64,000 nucleotides of DNA from Pseudoxanthomonas sp. PXM01 (lineage in GTDB: Bacteria > Pseudomonadota > Gammaproteobacteria > Xanthomonadales > Xanthomonadaceae): NCBI RefSeq assembly GCF_014851815.1, contig NZ_JACVAJ010000001.1, positions 1,612,001 to 1,676,000 of the forward strand, written 5' to 3'. Position 1 is the stretch's first letter. The number at the start of each line of letters is the position of its first letter. Below the pieces are notes generated by a model. It was not told the DNA's origin and searched no databases. It saw nothing but the letters and a program-made list of their open reading frames with translations. Both the position numbers and the translations under genes were made by a program. Of the stretch, positions 45,496 through 55,728 are shown piece by piece.

Positions 45496-46086
45496 ATGGA
45501 ACCGTCGAAGATGGAAGAGTTCGTCGCCAACGCGGCGTTGCTCGCGGCGCATCTGACAGAACAGTGCAACAAGGCGGCGGCCGCACAGCAGACCTCCGCG
45601 CAGGAACTGCAGGCCTCCGCCATCGTGGTGAGGAAGACCATCGAGGAAGGCAAGCGCGAAATGAGCGAGCAGGCACGGGGCGCCGTGCACGATGCGCTGG
45701 CCCAGGAAATTCCGGCCGCCACGCACAGCATCGGCGAGACGGCCGCGCGACTCCGGCATGTCGCGGATCATCTGCAACGCGAACAGGCGCAACTGTCGCA
45801 GCGTGCGCGCTTCCTCGGCTGGAAATCGCTGGGCGTGCTGTCGGTCGCCTGCCTGCTGCTGGTGGCAGGCAGCGGTTACGCGGCATGGCACAACGTGCAG
45901 CGCTCGGAGCGCGCGAAGGTGGACGCGGAGGTACTGGAAGCGTTGCAACACGTCACTATCACGTCCTGCGGCGGGCAACCCTGTATCAGGCTGCAGGATG
46001 GTCTGCCGCGCTGGCAGAAGAACGAGCAGTACGTGCTGATCGATACATCGGGAAAGCGGGAAGGAGCCGCGGGCGGCGGACGCTGA
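45496..46086 (+). CDS. Coiled-coil membrane protein encoded before virD4
   Basis: A 196-residue protein. Residues ~1-110 are helical and Ala/Gln/Glu-rich, probably coiled coil. A single membrane segment follows (SLGVLSVACLLLVAGSGYAAW, ~114-134), and then a short periplasmic tail containing TSCGGQPCIRL, a possible disulfide. A protein of this layout upstream of virD4 is also known from other X-type T4SS loci. It may help VirD4 recruit effectors or anchor it. No enzymatic motif is seen. Confidence 0.75.
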   Translation: MEPSKMEEFVANAALLAAHLTEQCNKAAAAQQTSAQELQASAIVVRKTIEEGKREMSEQARGAVHDALAQEIPAATHSIGETAARLRHVADHLQREQAQLSQRARFLGWKSLGVLSVACLLLVAGSGYAAWHNVQRSERAKVDAEVLEALQHVTITSCGGQPCIRLQDGLPRWQKNEQYVLIDTSGKREGAAGGGR

Positions 46087-46128
46087 AACCGCCACCGCAT
46101 TCATCATGGAACGACGACAGGGGGTCGC

Positions 46129-47799
46129 TTGGGCAGTACACGTATTCTGATCATCGGGGTGCTCGCGGTCCTCGCGGCGCTGGGCGCCCTGTATCTCTCC
46201 GGTTATCTGGCGCTGCTGTTCCTGGGTCTGGACGGCGGTCTCGTCGGCATAGGCACCTACATCGACTACCTGAAGCATCTCGATCACCCGCGTGTGCAGC
46301 CGTATGCATGGCGCATCAAGACCGCAGGTGCCGTGGGTGGCGGACTGATGCTGCTCGTCTGGGCCGCACTGTCGGTGATGGTCTACAAGCTGCGCAGTTA
46401 CCGAAACCTGCACGGTCGTGCGCGCTTCGCCGGCATGATCGACCTGGCGAACAAGGGTTTCCTGTCGGGCAAGGACACCGGCATCGTGGTCGGCCAGATG
46501 AACGGCAAACTGCTGCGCCTGTCCGGACAACAGTTCGTCGTCCTCGCCGCGCCCACGCGCTCCGGCAAGGGTGTCGGCGTCGTGATTCCCAACCTGCTGG
46601 ATTACCGCGAATCCGCGGTGGTGCTGGACATCAAGCAGGAGAACTTCGACCTGACATCGGGCTGGCGGCAGTCCATCGGGCACGAGGTGTACCTGTTCAA
46701 CCCGTTCGCCGAAGACCGGCGCAGCCACCGCTGGAATCCGATGACCTACGTCTCGCCGGATCCGGCGTTCCGCGTATCGGACCTGCAAAGCATCGCCGCG
46801 ATGCTGTATCCGGATGGCGACGACAAGGACAAGTTCTGGGTCAGCCAAGCACGCAATGCCTTCCTCGCCTTCGCACTGTATCTGTTCGAACGGCGCGACC
46901 ACGACAGCACCGCGGAACAGCCCACGCTGGGCGCCGTACTGCGCCTGTCGTCAGGCGATGGCGGCGAGATGAAGCCGTACCTGCATAAGCTGGTGGAGGC
47001 ACCCTTCCTGAGCGGACAGGCACGAACCGCGTTCGCCGGCCTGCTGTCGCAGGCGGACGTGACCTTCGCATCCATCATCGGCTCCTTCCGCGAACCGCTG
47101 AATCCCTGGCTGAATCCGGTGCTGGATGCAGCGACCAGTGCCGATGACTTCCGTCTGGACGACGTACGACGCCGGCGGATGACGATCTATGTCGGCATCC
47201 AGCCGAACAAGCTGGCGGAGAGCCGGTTGATCGTGAACCTGTTCTTCAGCCAGCTGATCAACGTCAACACCAAGGTCCTGCCGCAGAACGACCCCACGCT
47301 CAAGCACCAGTGCCTGCTGCTGATGGACGAGTTCACCGCCATCGGCCGCGTCGACATCATCGCCAAGGCGGTCGCCTACATGGCCGGCTACAACCTGCGC
47401 CTGCTGCCGATCATCCAGTCGATGGCGCAGCTGGACGCGGTCTACGGCAAAGAGCTGTCGCGCACCATCATCACCAACCATGCGCTGCAGATCATCTACG
47501 CCCCGCGCGAACAGCAGGACGCCAACGACTACTCGGAGATGCTGGGTTACACCACCATCAAGCGCCGCGCACGCACGCGCTCGCATGGCAGGGGAAGCAA
47601 CGTGTCCGACAACGAGGTGCTGGAGAAGCGGGCGCTGATGCTGCCGCAGGAGCTGAAGGCGATGGGGCCGGAGAAGGAGATCGTGCTGTACGAAGGCCTC
47701 GCCCACCCCATCCTGTGCCGCAAGGTGCGCTATTACAAGGACGCGTACTTCACCAAACGCCTGCTTCCCAAGGTCGATATCGAACCGCTGCGCGTGTAG
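46129..47799 (+). CDS. virD4: T4SS coupling ATPase VirD4
   Basis: A 556-residue coupling protein. Two N-terminal membrane segments (about 5-40 and 66-86) anchor a cytoplasmic ATPase with Walker A APTRSGKGVG (141-150) and Walker B LLLMDEFTAIGR. It receives effector proteins and feeds them into the channel. The start is a TTG at 46129 with AGGGGG four bases upstream; no ATG in frame lies nearby upstream. The all-alpha domain that binds the effector signal should lie between the Walker motifs. Confidence 0.95.
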   Translation: MGSTRILIIGVLAVLAALGALYLSGYLALLFLGLDGGLVGIGTYIDYLKHLDHPRVQPYAWRIKTAGAVGGGLMLLVWAALSVMVYKLRSYRNLHGRARFAGMIDLANKGFLSGKDTGIVVGQMNGKLLRLSGQQFVVLAAPTRSGKGVGVVIPNLLDYRESAVVLDIKQENFDLTSGWRQSIGHEVYLFNPFAEDRRSHRWNPMTYVSPDPAFRVSDLQSIAAMLYPDGDDKDKFWVSQARNAFLAFALYLFERRDHDSTAEQPTLGAVLRLSSGDGGEMKPYLHKLVEAPFLSGQARTAFAGLLSQADVTFASIIGSFREPLNPWLNPVLDAATSADDFRLDDVRRRRMTIYVGIQPNKLAESRLIVNLFFSQLINVNTKVLPQNDPTLKHQCLLLMDEFTAIGRVDIIAKAVAYMAGYNLRLLPIIQSMAQLDAVYGKELSRTIITNHALQIIYAPREQQDANDYSEMLGYTTIKRRARTRSHGRGSNVSDNEVLEKRALMLPQELKAMGPEKEIVLYEGLAHPILCRKVRYYKDAYFTKRLLPKVDIEPLRV

Positions 47800-47867
47800 C
47801 ACGGCCGTGCCTGGCGACGGCCGGCGTCCGGGGTAGAATCCGCCGACCGTCCCGGAGAGATGCCGCC

Positions 47868-48242
47868 ATGCAATGCCCCAAGTGCCAAGGCACGATGGAA
47901 CTCATCGTCGAACCCGAAGCCAGCGCGCATCGCTGCACCCGCTGCAAGGGGCTGTGGTTCGAGATGATGGCGCACGAAACGCTCAAGCACCGGGCCGAGG
48001 AGATCGATACGGGCGATCCGGCGCAGGGCGAGGAATGCAACAAGGTGGACCGGATCAAGTGCCCGGTCTGCATCGGCCGCTGGGACCTGATCCGGATGGT
48101 CGACCCGCAGCAGCCGCACATCTGGTTCGAGAGCTGCAAGAACTGCTACGGCCGCTTCTACGACGCCGGCGAGTACCAGGACTTCGCGGAGATCGAGTTC
48201 GCGGATCTGATCAAGGACTGGAACGCACCAGAACGCTTCTGA
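47868..48242 (+). CDS. Zinc-ribbon protein
   Basis: A 124-residue protein with four CxxC-type metal sites: CPKC (3-6), CTRC (22-25), CPVC and CKNC. The first pair is a TFIIB-type zinc ribbon. It is probably a cytoplasmic metal-binding protein of unknown role. The ATG at 47868 is the one that begins MQCPKCQGTME. It lies 68 bp after virD4 on the same strand, but the composition is that of the core genome. Confidence 0.8.
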   Translation: MQCPKCQGTMELIVEPEASAHRCTRCKGLWFEMMAHETLKHRAEEIDTGDPAQGEECNKVDRIKCPVCIGRWDLIRMVDPQQPHIWFESCKNCYGRFYDAGEYQDFAEIEFADLIKDWNAPERF

Positions 48243-48257
48243 GCCGGTGCCAGGCGG

Positions 48258-48980
48258 TCAGGCCAGCCCTGCCCCGCCGCGGTCCTTGCAACCCCAGTTG
48301 AGGATGGGGGTCCCGGGCGGCAGCATCCGACGGAACATCGCCACCCGCGCGGCCTTCGGATTCACCACGACCGGTGCACGCGCCGCCTTCAGCAGCGGCA
48401 GGTCGGCACTGCTGTCGGAGTAGGCCACCGCGATCTCGCCATAGCCGCGTTCGCGCAGCATGCGCATCTTCTCTTCGTTATGGCAGTGGCGCGTGGCCAC
48501 GACCGCGCCGAAACGCGGGCCGACGGCCGTGCCGATGACGGGCACGTCCTCGTGGGCGACGAAGCTCAGGATCGCGCGCGCCAGTTCCGGCGGCGCGCCG
48601 GTGGCCACCACCACGTTGTCGCCCCCGGCGCGGTGCTCACGGAACACCTCGAGCGCGTGGGGCAGCAGACGCTGCTGCACTTCGTCGCGATGCGTCGCCA
48701 CATACTGGTCGATCAGCGCATCGAAGCTGCGGCGCCCGTGCAGGCCGAACGTGCCGATCCAGATATAGCCTGAGATCCCGCGACGGCGTGTCGGCAGGAA
48801 CGCCACCATCGGCCCGAGCACGATCGACGCGGCCAGCGCGACCGCCGCGCGCAGCGGATTGCGCTGGATCAGCCATTTGACCAGGTGGCCACCGGAATCG
48901 CCGTCGTACAGCGTGTGGTCGAAATCGAAGACGACGACCGGGGCATCGGTGCGCGGCGTCGGATAGGGAGCGTCCGTCAT
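48258..48980 (-). CDS. HAD-IB phosphatase family protein
   Basis: A 240-residue haloacid dehalogenase-fold protein of the phosphoserine-phosphatase-like subgroup. Motif I is [14 protein letters not shown], motif II is in VVATGAPPE, and motif IV is [13 protein letters not shown]. The substrate is unknown. It overlaps trpC by ATGA and is the last gene of the trp operon, so it may be co-expressed with tryptophan synthesis. Confidence 0.82.
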   Translation of the reverse strand: MTDAPYPTPRTDAPVVVFDFDHTLYDGDSGGHLVKWLIQRNPLRAAVALAASIVLGPMVAFLPTRRRGISGYIWIGTFGLHGRRSFDALIDQYVATHRDEVQQRLLPHALEVFREHRAGGDNVVVATGAPPELARAILSFVAHEDVPVIGTAVGPRFGAVVATRHCHNEEKMRMLRERGYGEIAVAYSDSSADLPLLKAARAPVVVNPKAARVAMFRRMLPPGTPILNWGCKDRGGAGLA

Positions 48981-49771
48981 GCCGCAAAGAATAGCTGACG
49001 TAGCGCCTCACCGGGTTCTTCGGCACGCATGAAGGTCTCGCCGACCAGGAACGCATTGACGCCGGCGTCCCGCATCGTGGCCACGTCCTCCGGCACCAGG
49101 ATGCCGCTCTCGGTCACCAGCAGGCGATCCTTCGGCACCGCGTCTTTCATCTCCAGCGTGGTCTGCAACGAGACGTCGAACGTGCGCAGGTTGCGGTTGT
49201 TGATGCCCACCAGCGGCACCGGCACCTGCAGGGCGCGCTCCAGTTCGTCGATGTCGTGCACCTCGACCAGCACGTCCATGCCGAGCTGCATCGCCAGCCC
49301 CGACAGATCGACCAACTGCCCGTCGTCCAGTGCCGCGACGATCAGCAGGATGCAGTCCGCGCCGAGCACGCGCGCTTCGTAAACCTGGTACGGATCGACG
49401 GTGAAGTCCTTGCGCAGCACCGGCAGCGTGCAGGCGTCGCGCGCCTGCTTCAGGTAATCGTCCGCGCCCTGGAAGAAGTCGACATCGGTCAGCACCGACA
49501 GGCAGGCCGCGCCGCCGAACTCGTAGCTCACCGCGATATCGGCCGGACGGAAGTCCGGACGGATCACGCCCTTCGACGGGCTGGCCTTCTTGACCTCGGC
49601 GATGACTGCCGGATCGCCCTGCGCGATCATCGCGTTGAGTGCATCGGCGAAACCGCGCGTCGGCGATGCGTCGGCGACGCGTGCGCGCAGGTCGTCCAGC
49701 GAGACGCGGGTACTGCGCTCGGCGATCTCGTCCGCCTTGCGGGCGAGGATGGTGGTCAGGATGTCGCTCAT
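48977..49771 (-). CDS. trpC: Indole-3-glycerol phosphate synthase
   Basis: A 264-residue TIM-barrel enzyme that closes the indole ring. Conserved blocks include [45 protein letters not shown] and LVTESGI. It is the single-domain form, with no trpF fusion. It follows the small monooxygenase-like gene by 47 bp and is coupled to the HAD gene. Confidence 0.97.
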   Translation of the reverse strand: MSDILTTILARKADEIAERSTRVSLDDLRARVADASPTRGFADALNAMIAQGDPAVIAEVKKASPSKGVIRPDFRPADIAVSYEFGGAACLSVLTDVDFFQGADDYLKQARDACTLPVLRKDFTVDPYQVYEARVLGADCILLIVAALDDGQLVDLSGLAMQLGMDVLVEVHDIDELERALQVPVPLVGINNRNLRTFDVSLQTTLEMKDAVPKDRLLVTESGILVPEDVATMRDAGVNAFLVGETFMRAEEPGEALRQLFFAA

Positions 49772-49818
49772 GCAGTCCTCAGGCGGGCACCCGCCTGTGC
49801 GGGACCCCTATTTTCGCA

Positions 49819-50178
49819 CTATCCGCGGCGCCCGGCGGCCTCGCGGTCCCAGCCATAGGCACGCTCGACCCTGGCGACCCGCAGCTCGAAATGGTCGTAC
49901 CAGTCCCGACGTCCCTGCTCACGCGCCGCCGTGTGTTCGGCATGCTGGCGCCACGCGAGGATAGCGGCCTCGCTCTCCCAGTACGCCACCGTGATGCCGA
50001 AGCCATCCGCGCCGCGGGTGGACTCCATGCCGAGGAAGCCGGGCTGCTGCTGCGCCAGCTCGACCATGCGCTCGGCCATGGCACCGTAACCGGCATCGTC
50101 CTGGCCGTTGCGCTGCGAGGAGAAGACCACCGCGTAATAAGGAGGCTTGGGCAGGCTGGCGAATCCGCTGGCGGCCAT
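49819..50178 (-). CDS. Antibiotic-biosynthesis-monooxygenase-like protein
   Basis: A 119-residue protein with the small dimeric ferredoxin-like fold of the ABM family (PYYAVVFSSQRN, MVELAQQQPGFLGMES, GFGITVAYWESEAAILAWRQHAEH). Members range from true monooxygenases to heme-binding or orphan proteins. It is one base after trpD and lies in the trp operon. The function there is unknown. Confidence 0.75.
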   Translation of the reverse strand: MAASGFASLPKPPYYAVVFSSQRNGQDDAGYGAMAERMVELAQQQPGFLGMESTRGADGFGITVAYWESEAAILAWRQHAEHTAAREQGRRDWYDHFELRVARVERAYGWDREAAGRRG

Positions 50179-50179
50179 G

Positions 50180-51223
50180 TCAGTGCGCGCCCTGTTTTCC
50201 CAGTGCCTGGGTGGTGGCGACGAACTGCTGCAGCCGCTCCAGCGCCTTGCCGCTTGTGATCGCATCGCGCGAACGTGCGATGCCGTCCTCGATGCTCTCC
50301 GCCACGCCGGCCACGTAGAGCGCGGCGCCGGCATTCAACACCACGATCTCGCGCGCCGGGCCGGGCCGGTTGTCCAGCACGCCCAGCAGCATCGCCTTCG
50401 ACTCGGCCGCATCGCCAACGCGCAGGTTGCGGCTGGCCGCCATCGCGATGCCGAAGTCCTCGGGGTGCAGTTCGTACTCGCGGACCTCGCCATCGCGCAA
50501 TTCACCGACCAGGGTGCCGGCGCCCAGCGAGAGTTCGTCCATGCCGTCGCGCCCCCAGACCACCAGCGCGCGCTCGGCGCCGAGTTCCTGCAGCACGCGC
50601 GCCTGGATGCCGACCAGGTCGGGATGGAACACCCCCATCAGGATGCTCGGCGCGCCGGCCGGATTGGTCAGCGGCCCGAGGATGTTGAAGATCGTGCGCA
50701 CCCCCATTTCGCGCCGCACCGGTGCGACGACCTTCATCGCCGGGTGGTGGACCGGCGCGAACATGAAGCCGATGCCGGCCTGCGCAATCGACTGCGCCAC
50801 CTGGTCCGGCTGCAGTTCGATGTTGACGCCCAGCGCCTCCAGCACGTCCGCACTGCCCGACTTCGACGACACACTGCGGTTGCCGTGCTTGGCGATGCGC
50901 GCACCTGCGGCCGCTGCGACAAACATCGAGCAGGTGGAGATATTGAACGTGTGCGAGCCGTCGCCGCCGGTGCCGACGATGTCGACCAGATGCGCGCGAT
51001 CGGCGACGTCCACCATTCGAGAGAACTCGCGCATGACGGTGGCCGCGCCGGCGATCTCACCGACGGTTTCCTTCTTGACGCGCAGGCCGGTCAGGATGGC
51101 CGCCGTCATGGTCGGCGACACGTCGCCGCGCATGATCTGGCGCATCAGGTCGACCATCTCGTCGTGGAAGATCTCGCGATGCTCGATGGTGCGCTGCAGG
51201 GCTTCTTGCGGGGTCAGTGGCAT
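50180..51223 (-). CDS. trpD: Anthranilate phosphoribosyltransferase
   Basis: A 347-residue enzyme that joins anthranilate to PRPP. The PRPP loop is [17 protein letters not shown], followed by [18 protein letters not shown]. Its start is three bases after trpG. The spacing of these motifs matches single-domain TrpD. Confidence 0.97.
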   Translation of the reverse strand: MPLTPQEALQRTIEHREIFHDEMVDLMRQIMRGDVSPTMTAAILTGLRVKKETVGEIAGAATVMREFSRMVDVADRAHLVDIVGTGGDGSHTFNISTCSMFVAAAAGARIAKHGNRSVSSKSGSADVLEALGVNIELQPDQVAQSIAQAGIGFMFAPVHHPAMKVVAPVRREMGVRTIFNILGPLTNPAGAPSILMGVFHPDLVGIQARVLQELGAERALVVWGRDGMDELSLGAGTLVGELRDGEVREYELHPEDFGIAMAASRNLRVGDAAESKAMLLGVLDNRPGPAREIVVLNAGAALYVAGVAESIEDGIARSRDAITSGKALERLQQFVATTQALGKQGAH

Positions 51224-51226
51224 GAC

Positions 51227-51805
51227 TCAGCGCTCCAGGAAGTTCTTCAGCAGGGCGTGGCCATGCTCGGTGAGGATCGATTCCGGGTGAAACTGCACGC
51301 CTTCGACCGGGAACGCGCGATGCCGCAGCCCCATGATCTCCTCGAAGCTGCCGTCGTCGTTCTCGGTCCACGCCGTGACCTCCAGCGCCTCGGGCAGGCT
51401 GCTGCGCTCGACCACCAGCGAGTGGTAGCGCGTCGCCTCATAGGCGTCCGGCAGGCCGGCGAACACGCCCTTGCCTTCATGCCGGATACGCGAGGTCTTG
51501 CCGTGCATGATGCGGCCCGCACGGATGACGTTGCCGCCATAGGCCTGGCCGAGGCTCTGGTGCCCCAGGCAGACGCCAAGGATCGGTGTGTTCACCCCCA
51601 GCCGCTCGATGATCTCCAGCGAGACGCCCGCCTCGTTCGGCGTGCACGGACCAGGGGAGATGACGATGCGCTCGGGCGCGAGCTTCGCGATCTCGTCCAC
51701 GGTCATCGCATCGTTGCGCACCACCTTCACCTCGGCCCCCAGCGACTGCAGGTACTGCACCAGGTTGTAGGTGAAGCTGTCGTAGTTGTCGATCATCAAC
51801 AGCAT
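51227..51805 (-). CDS. trpG: Anthranilate synthase glutamine amidotransferase
   Basis: A 192-residue class I amidotransferase. The catalytic Cys is in [16 protein letters not shown], the His and Glu are in [13 protein letters not shown]. It supplies ammonia to TrpE. It lies three bases after the threonine-aldolase-like gene and just upstream of trpD. Confidence 0.97.
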   Translation of the reverse strand: MLLMIDNYDSFTYNLVQYLQSLGAEVKVVRNDAMTVDEIAKLAPERIVISPGPCTPNEAGVSLEIIERLGVNTPILGVCLGHQSLGQAYGGNVIRAGRIMHGKTSRIRHEGKGVFAGLPDAYEATRYHSLVVERSSLPEALEVTAWTENDDGSFEEIMGLRHRAFPVEGVQFHPESILTEHGHALLKNFLER

Positions 51806-51808
51806 CGC

Positions 51809-52897
51809 TCAGGCTCCTTGTGCCTGCGAAGCGGTCGTCGCCGACCTCTCCGGATAAATCGAAGAAAAAGTCGCAGCGAACGCCTCGATAGCCGACTCCG
51901 GCGTCGCCCACGATGTCATCAGCCTGATCAGGGTGGTGCCATCGCTGCGGCGTTCCCACGTCTCGAACTCGACGTGCTGCTGGAGGCGTTCGACGACTGC
52001 ATCCGGCAGCACCGGGAAGACCTGGTTGCTCGGCGAATCGACCGCCAGCGGCACGCCGGCCTGCTGCAGGATCTCGCGCAAACGTTCGGCCATGACGTTC
52101 GCGTGCGTCGCCAGCACGAAGTACAAGCCGTCCTCGAACAAGGCCTCGAACTGCGCGCCGACCACCATGCCCTTGGCCAGCATCGCGCCGCGCTGCTTGA
52201 TGACGTGGCGGAAGTCGGTCCGCAAGGCCGGATTGACGATGACCAGCGCCTCGCCCAGCAGCGCACCGTTCTTGGTGCCGCCGATGTAGAAGGCGTCGGC
52301 CTCCGTGGACAGCAGCGCCAGATCGACGTCGTTGCCCGGCGTGGTCAGCGCCGACGCGAGGCGTGCACCGTCCACGTAGAGCAGCAGCCCGCGGTTGCGG
52401 CAGAACGCGCCCAGCGCCTGCAGCTCAACGGCACTGTAGAGCGTGCCCCACTCGGTGGTGTTGGAGATGTAGACCAGCCGCGGCTTCACCATGTGCTCGC
52501 CGCTGTGGCCGTCGACACAGGGCTGGATCAGTTCGGGACTCAGCTTGCCGTCGGGCGTGGCGACCGTCAGCACCTTGTGCCCGCCGGCCTCGATGGCGCC
52601 GGTCTCGTGCGTCGCGATGTGGCCACTGGCAGGCGCAATCACCGCTTCGTGCGGACGCAGGAAGGCAGCCAGCGCGACCAGGTTGGTCTGCGTACCGCCG
52701 GCGAGGAAATGCACGTCGGCATCGCGGGCGAGACGGTCGCGGATCAGCGCCGCGGCACGGGCGCTGTGGACGTCCAGGCCGTAGCCGCGATTGATCTCCG
52801 CACTCGCCACGGCCAGCGCCTGCAGCAGTCGCGGATGTGCGCCCTCGCTGTAGTCGTTGCGCAGGCTGATCCTGGCGTTGTCGATGGCGACGTCCAT
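51809..52897 (-). CDS. Low-specificity L-threonine aldolase family protein
   Basis: A 362-residue PLP enzyme of fold type I. ANVDGARLASALTTPGND-type context and the lysine region FYIGGTKNGALLGE match the L-threonine/beta-hydroxy-amino-acid aldolases. It would cleave threonine or related amino acids to glycine and an aldehyde. The ATG at 52897 overlaps the trpE stop by one base. Its presence between trpE and trpG is unusual for a trp operon. Confidence 0.87.
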   Translation of the reverse strand: MDVAIDNARISLRNDYSEGAHPRLLQALAVASAEINRGYGLDVHSARAAALIRDRLARDADVHFLAGGTQTNLVALAAFLRPHEAVIAPASGHIATHETGAIEAGGHKVLTVATPDGKLSPELIQPCVDGHSGEHMVKPRLVYISNTTEWGTLYSAVELQALGAFCRNRGLLLYVDGARLASALTTPGNDVDLALLSTEADAFYIGGTKNGALLGEALVIVNPALRTDFRHVIKQRGAMLAKGMVVGAQFEALFEDGLYFVLATHANVMAERLREILQQAGVPLAVDSPSNQVFPVLPDAVVERLQQHVEFETWERRSDGTTLIRLMTSWATPESAIEAFAATFSSIYPERSATTASQAQGA

Positions 52898-54369
52898 CAC
52901 AGCCCCTTCGCCGCTTCGGCCACGGCGCGGAACAGCGCGCGGCCCTTGTTCATCGTCTCGTCCCATTCCTTCTCGGGATCGGAGTCGTAGACGATGCCCG
53001 CGCCTGCCTGCACGTGCAGGCGACCGTCCTTGATGACCGCGGTACGGATCGCGATGGCGGTATCGGCATCACCGTGCCAGCCGATGTAGCCGATGCTGCC
53101 GGCGTAGACGTTGCGCTTGATCGGTTCCAGCTCGCGGATCACTTCCAGCGCGCGGATCTTCGGCGCGCCGCTGACGGTACCCGCCGGGAACGTCGCGCGC
53201 AGCACATCGGCATAGCTCAGGCCGGGCAGCAGCTTGCCGGTCACCTCGCTGACGATGTGCATGACGTGGCTGTAGCGTTCGATGACGAACTGTTCGCCCA
53301 CCTGCACGGTGCCGGCTTCCGACACGCGGCCGGTGTCGTTGCGGCCCAGGTCGATCAGCATCAGGTGCTCGGCGCGCTCCTTCGGATCGGCCAGCAGCTC
53401 GGCTTCCAGCGCGACGTCCTCGTCGTGCGTTTTCCCGCGCGGACGCGTACCGGCGATCGGACGCACGGTGACTTCACCCTGCTCCAGGCGCACCAGGATC
53501 TCCGGCGACGAGCCGACCACCTGCACGTCGCCGACATCGAGGAAGTACATGTACGGCGACGGATTCAACGCACGCAGCGCGCGATAGACATCGACCGGGC
53601 GTGCATTGAACGGCACGCTGAGGCGCTGGCTCAGCACCACCTGGAAGATGTCGCCCGCGCGAATGTATTCCTTCGACTGCTCCACTGCCGCGATGAAGCC
53701 GTCATGGGTGAAGCCGGAAACGAAGTGGCTTTCGTCCAGCACGTCGCGGGTGATCGGCGTGGGATACGCGCCGGGCTGGCGCAGCTTGGTCGTCAATGCA
53801 TCGAGTCGCGCCTGCGCCTGATCCCATGCATCCGCTTCGCGCGGATCAGCGTGAACGATCAGATAGAGACGGCCCTTGAGATTGTCGAAGACGGCAACTT
53901 CCTCCGACAGCATCAACAGGATGTCCGGCGTACCCAATTCGTCCGGCTTGTCGCCGGTCGCGAGCCGCGGCTCGATGTAACCGATGCACTCGAAGCCGAA
54001 CCAGCCCACCAGGCCGCCGGTGAAACCGGGCAGGCCCTGCAGTTTCGGCACGGCGTAAGCGGCGCGCAGGGCTTCTACCTCAGCGAACGGATCGGCGACG
54101 TCGCGCGCCTCGACCAGCTGGCCGTGGTCGTGGATCTGCAGCGTGTGGCCGCGGAACGTCGCCACGCGGCGCACCGGCAGGCCGATGATCGAGTAACGGC
54201 CGAAACGCTCGCCGCCTTCCACCGATTCGAACAGGTAGGTGTGCGGCGCGTCGGCGAGTTTCAGGTAGACCGAAAGCGGCGTGTCCAGGTCGGACAGCAC
54301 TTCACGGACGACGGGAATGCGATTGAAACCTTCAGCAGCGTACTGCTGGAACTGGGCGTGCGAGATCAA
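52897..54369 (-). CDS. trpE: Anthranilate synthase component I
   Basis: A 490-residue chorismate-binding enzyme. The active-site blocks are GSSPEILVRLEQGEVTVRPIAGTRPRG, EHLMLIDLGRNDTGRVSE and FPAGTVSGAPKIRALE. The N-terminal part holds the tryptophan-feedback site. It makes anthranilate with TrpG. The leader upstream (54370-54514) shows no obvious Trp-rich peptide, so attenuation of the classic type is not evident. Confidence 0.97.
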   Translation of the reverse strand: MISHAQFQQYAAEGFNRIPVVREVLSDLDTPLSVYLKLADAPHTYLFESVEGGERFGRYSIIGLPVRRVATFRGHTLQIHDHGQLVEARDVADPFAEVEALRAAYAVPKLQGLPGFTGGLVGWFGFECIGYIEPRLATGDKPDELGTPDILLMLSEEVAVFDNLKGRLYLIVHADPREADAWDQAQARLDALTTKLRQPGAYPTPITRDVLDESHFVSGFTHDGFIAAVEQSKEYIRAGDIFQVVLSQRLSVPFNARPVDVYRALRALNPSPYMYFLDVGDVQVVGSSPEILVRLEQGEVTVRPIAGTRPRGKTHDEDVALEAELLADPKERAEHLMLIDLGRNDTGRVSEAGTVQVGEQFVIERYSHVMHIVSEVTGKLLPGLSYADVLRATFPAGTVSGAPKIRALEVIRELEPIKRNVYAGSIGYIGWHGDADTAIAIRTAVIKDGRLHVQAGAGIVYDSDPEKEWDETMNKGRALFRAVAEAAKGL

Positions 54370-54514
54370 GCGGGCTTTCCTTCCGGGACACGGTGGCGGT
54401 ACGGGCGACGGCTACGGGCCACCATCGCCAGCCAGGGCGTGCGGAATCTTTGGAAAGCGGGAGCGCGGGATGGGACACGGGCCTACTTTACCCGACGCAT
54501 CGGCCCGCCGGCCA

Positions 54515-55453
54515 CTAGGCGTCTGGTTGCAGACGCAACGGACAGGCCACCGGCAGGTGCATGCGGACACGGCCGGGGACGCATTCGATGCGGAAGCGCC
54601 GTGACTTCACCGGTTCGCCGTCGAGGTTCAGCGTCATCGGCTGGTCGGCCTCCAGCTCGACCCATGGCAGGCGCGCGCGGGTCGCCACGCGATCCAGCGC
54701 GGCATGCTTGCCATCCTTCACCAGCGTGCCGACGGTGGCGGCAACCTCGCCGGACAGTTCCGGAACGATGGTCAGGTCCAGCAGGCCGTCGTCCACCAAC
54801 GCATCCGGGCACAGCGCCTGTCCACCGCCCGCCTGTCGCCCGTTGCCGATGCCCAGCGCGATGAAGTCGCCCTGCCAGTCGAAGTCCGGGCCGCGCACGC
54901 ATGCAGTGACCGGCTCGATGCGTCCCAGCTTGGCGATGCCGGTGATGAGATACGCCAGGCCGCCGAGCATCTTCTTCAGCCCCTCATCGGTCTCCACGGT
55001 GACGTCGGTGCCGAAGCCGCCGCTGGCAAGGTTCGCGCACCAGTGCGGACCGTCTTCGGCATCGATGCGCAGAAGATCCACGGGAGCCGGTACGGCATCG
55101 CGGACCAACTGCAAGGCGGGCAGCGCGTCGTCCGGAATCCTGGCCGCGGTGGCGAAATCATTCGCCGTGCCCATCGGCACCAGCCCGAGCGATGGAAGGG
55201 AGCCGGCGGCCTCGTCGCGATGGGCAAGCGTCGTCGCCACTTCGCTCAGCGTGCCATCGCCACCGGCGGCGATGACGGTATCTACGCCGTCTGCGATCGC
55301 CTCGGCGACGTAGCGCTCGGCGTCGCCGTCTTCCCACGTGACCCGTACGTCCAGCGCGATGCCGGCGTCGCGCATCGCCCCCACGGCCGTACGCAGGTCG
55401 TCATTACCGGCGGACTTGCCGTTGAGGATCAGGCGCCAACGGGGTGCGGTCAT
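54515..55453 (-). CDS. yegS: YegS-type lipid kinase
   Basis: A 312-residue diacylglycerol-kinase-family protein. The nucleotide loop is [12 protein letters not shown], with [12 protein letters not shown] and [13 protein letters not shown] downstream. YegS phosphorylates lipids such as phosphatidylglycerol in vitro. It is a single gene after the trp operon promoter region, transcribed in the same direction. Confidence 0.9.
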   Translation of the reverse strand: MTAPRWRLILNGKSAGNDDLRTAVGAMRDAGIALDVRVTWEDGDAERYVAEAIADGVDTVIAAGGDGTLSEVATTLAHRDEAAGSLPSLGLVPMGTANDFATAARIPDDALPALQLVRDAVPAPVDLLRIDAEDGPHWCANLASGGFGTDVTVETDEGLKKMLGGLAYLITGIAKLGRIEPVTACVRGPDFDWQGDFIALGIGNGRQAGGGQALCPDALVDDGLLDLTIVPELSGEVAATVGTLVKDGKHAALDRVATRARLPWVELEADQPMTLNLDGEPVKSRRFRIECVPGRVRMHLPVACPLRLQPDA

Positions 55454-55495
55454 GGGAGGGCTCCTGGGGGGACGCGCGAGGATAGCGGGTGCCGG

Positions 55496-55592
55496 TGTGG
55501 GAGCGACGTGAGTCGCGAACCTCTTCCCTCCCGAACGGACATTGGGATCGCGCTGGCTGGCGGGAGAGCTCGCGACTTACGTCGCTCCCACA
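55496..55592. repeat. Inverted pair of 23-bp REP-like elements
   Basis: The left arm (55496-55518) and right arm (55570-55592) are inverted copies that differ at one base. Each begins TGTGGGAGCGACGT and ends AGTCGCGA. The pair flanks a 51-bp centre and would form a long hairpin. It lies in the 275-bp gap between the rpe and yegS genes and has the look of a REP/BIME element. Confidence 0.88.
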
Positions 55593-55728
55593 ACAGCCGC
55601 ACGCACCGTCATCTTCCCGTCACAGACGATCCGTAACGTGGAAGGCCATAGCAGGGACGACGGGCGGAGGCAGGATCAGCCTCCAATTCTTCCGGGGCGG
55701 TGGCGCAGGCCATCGCCCTTCTGCTTTT

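Noticed and set aside
54370-54514. trp attenuator leader before trpE
   Set aside because: No short peptide with tandem Trp codons and no clear mutually exclusive hairpins were seen.
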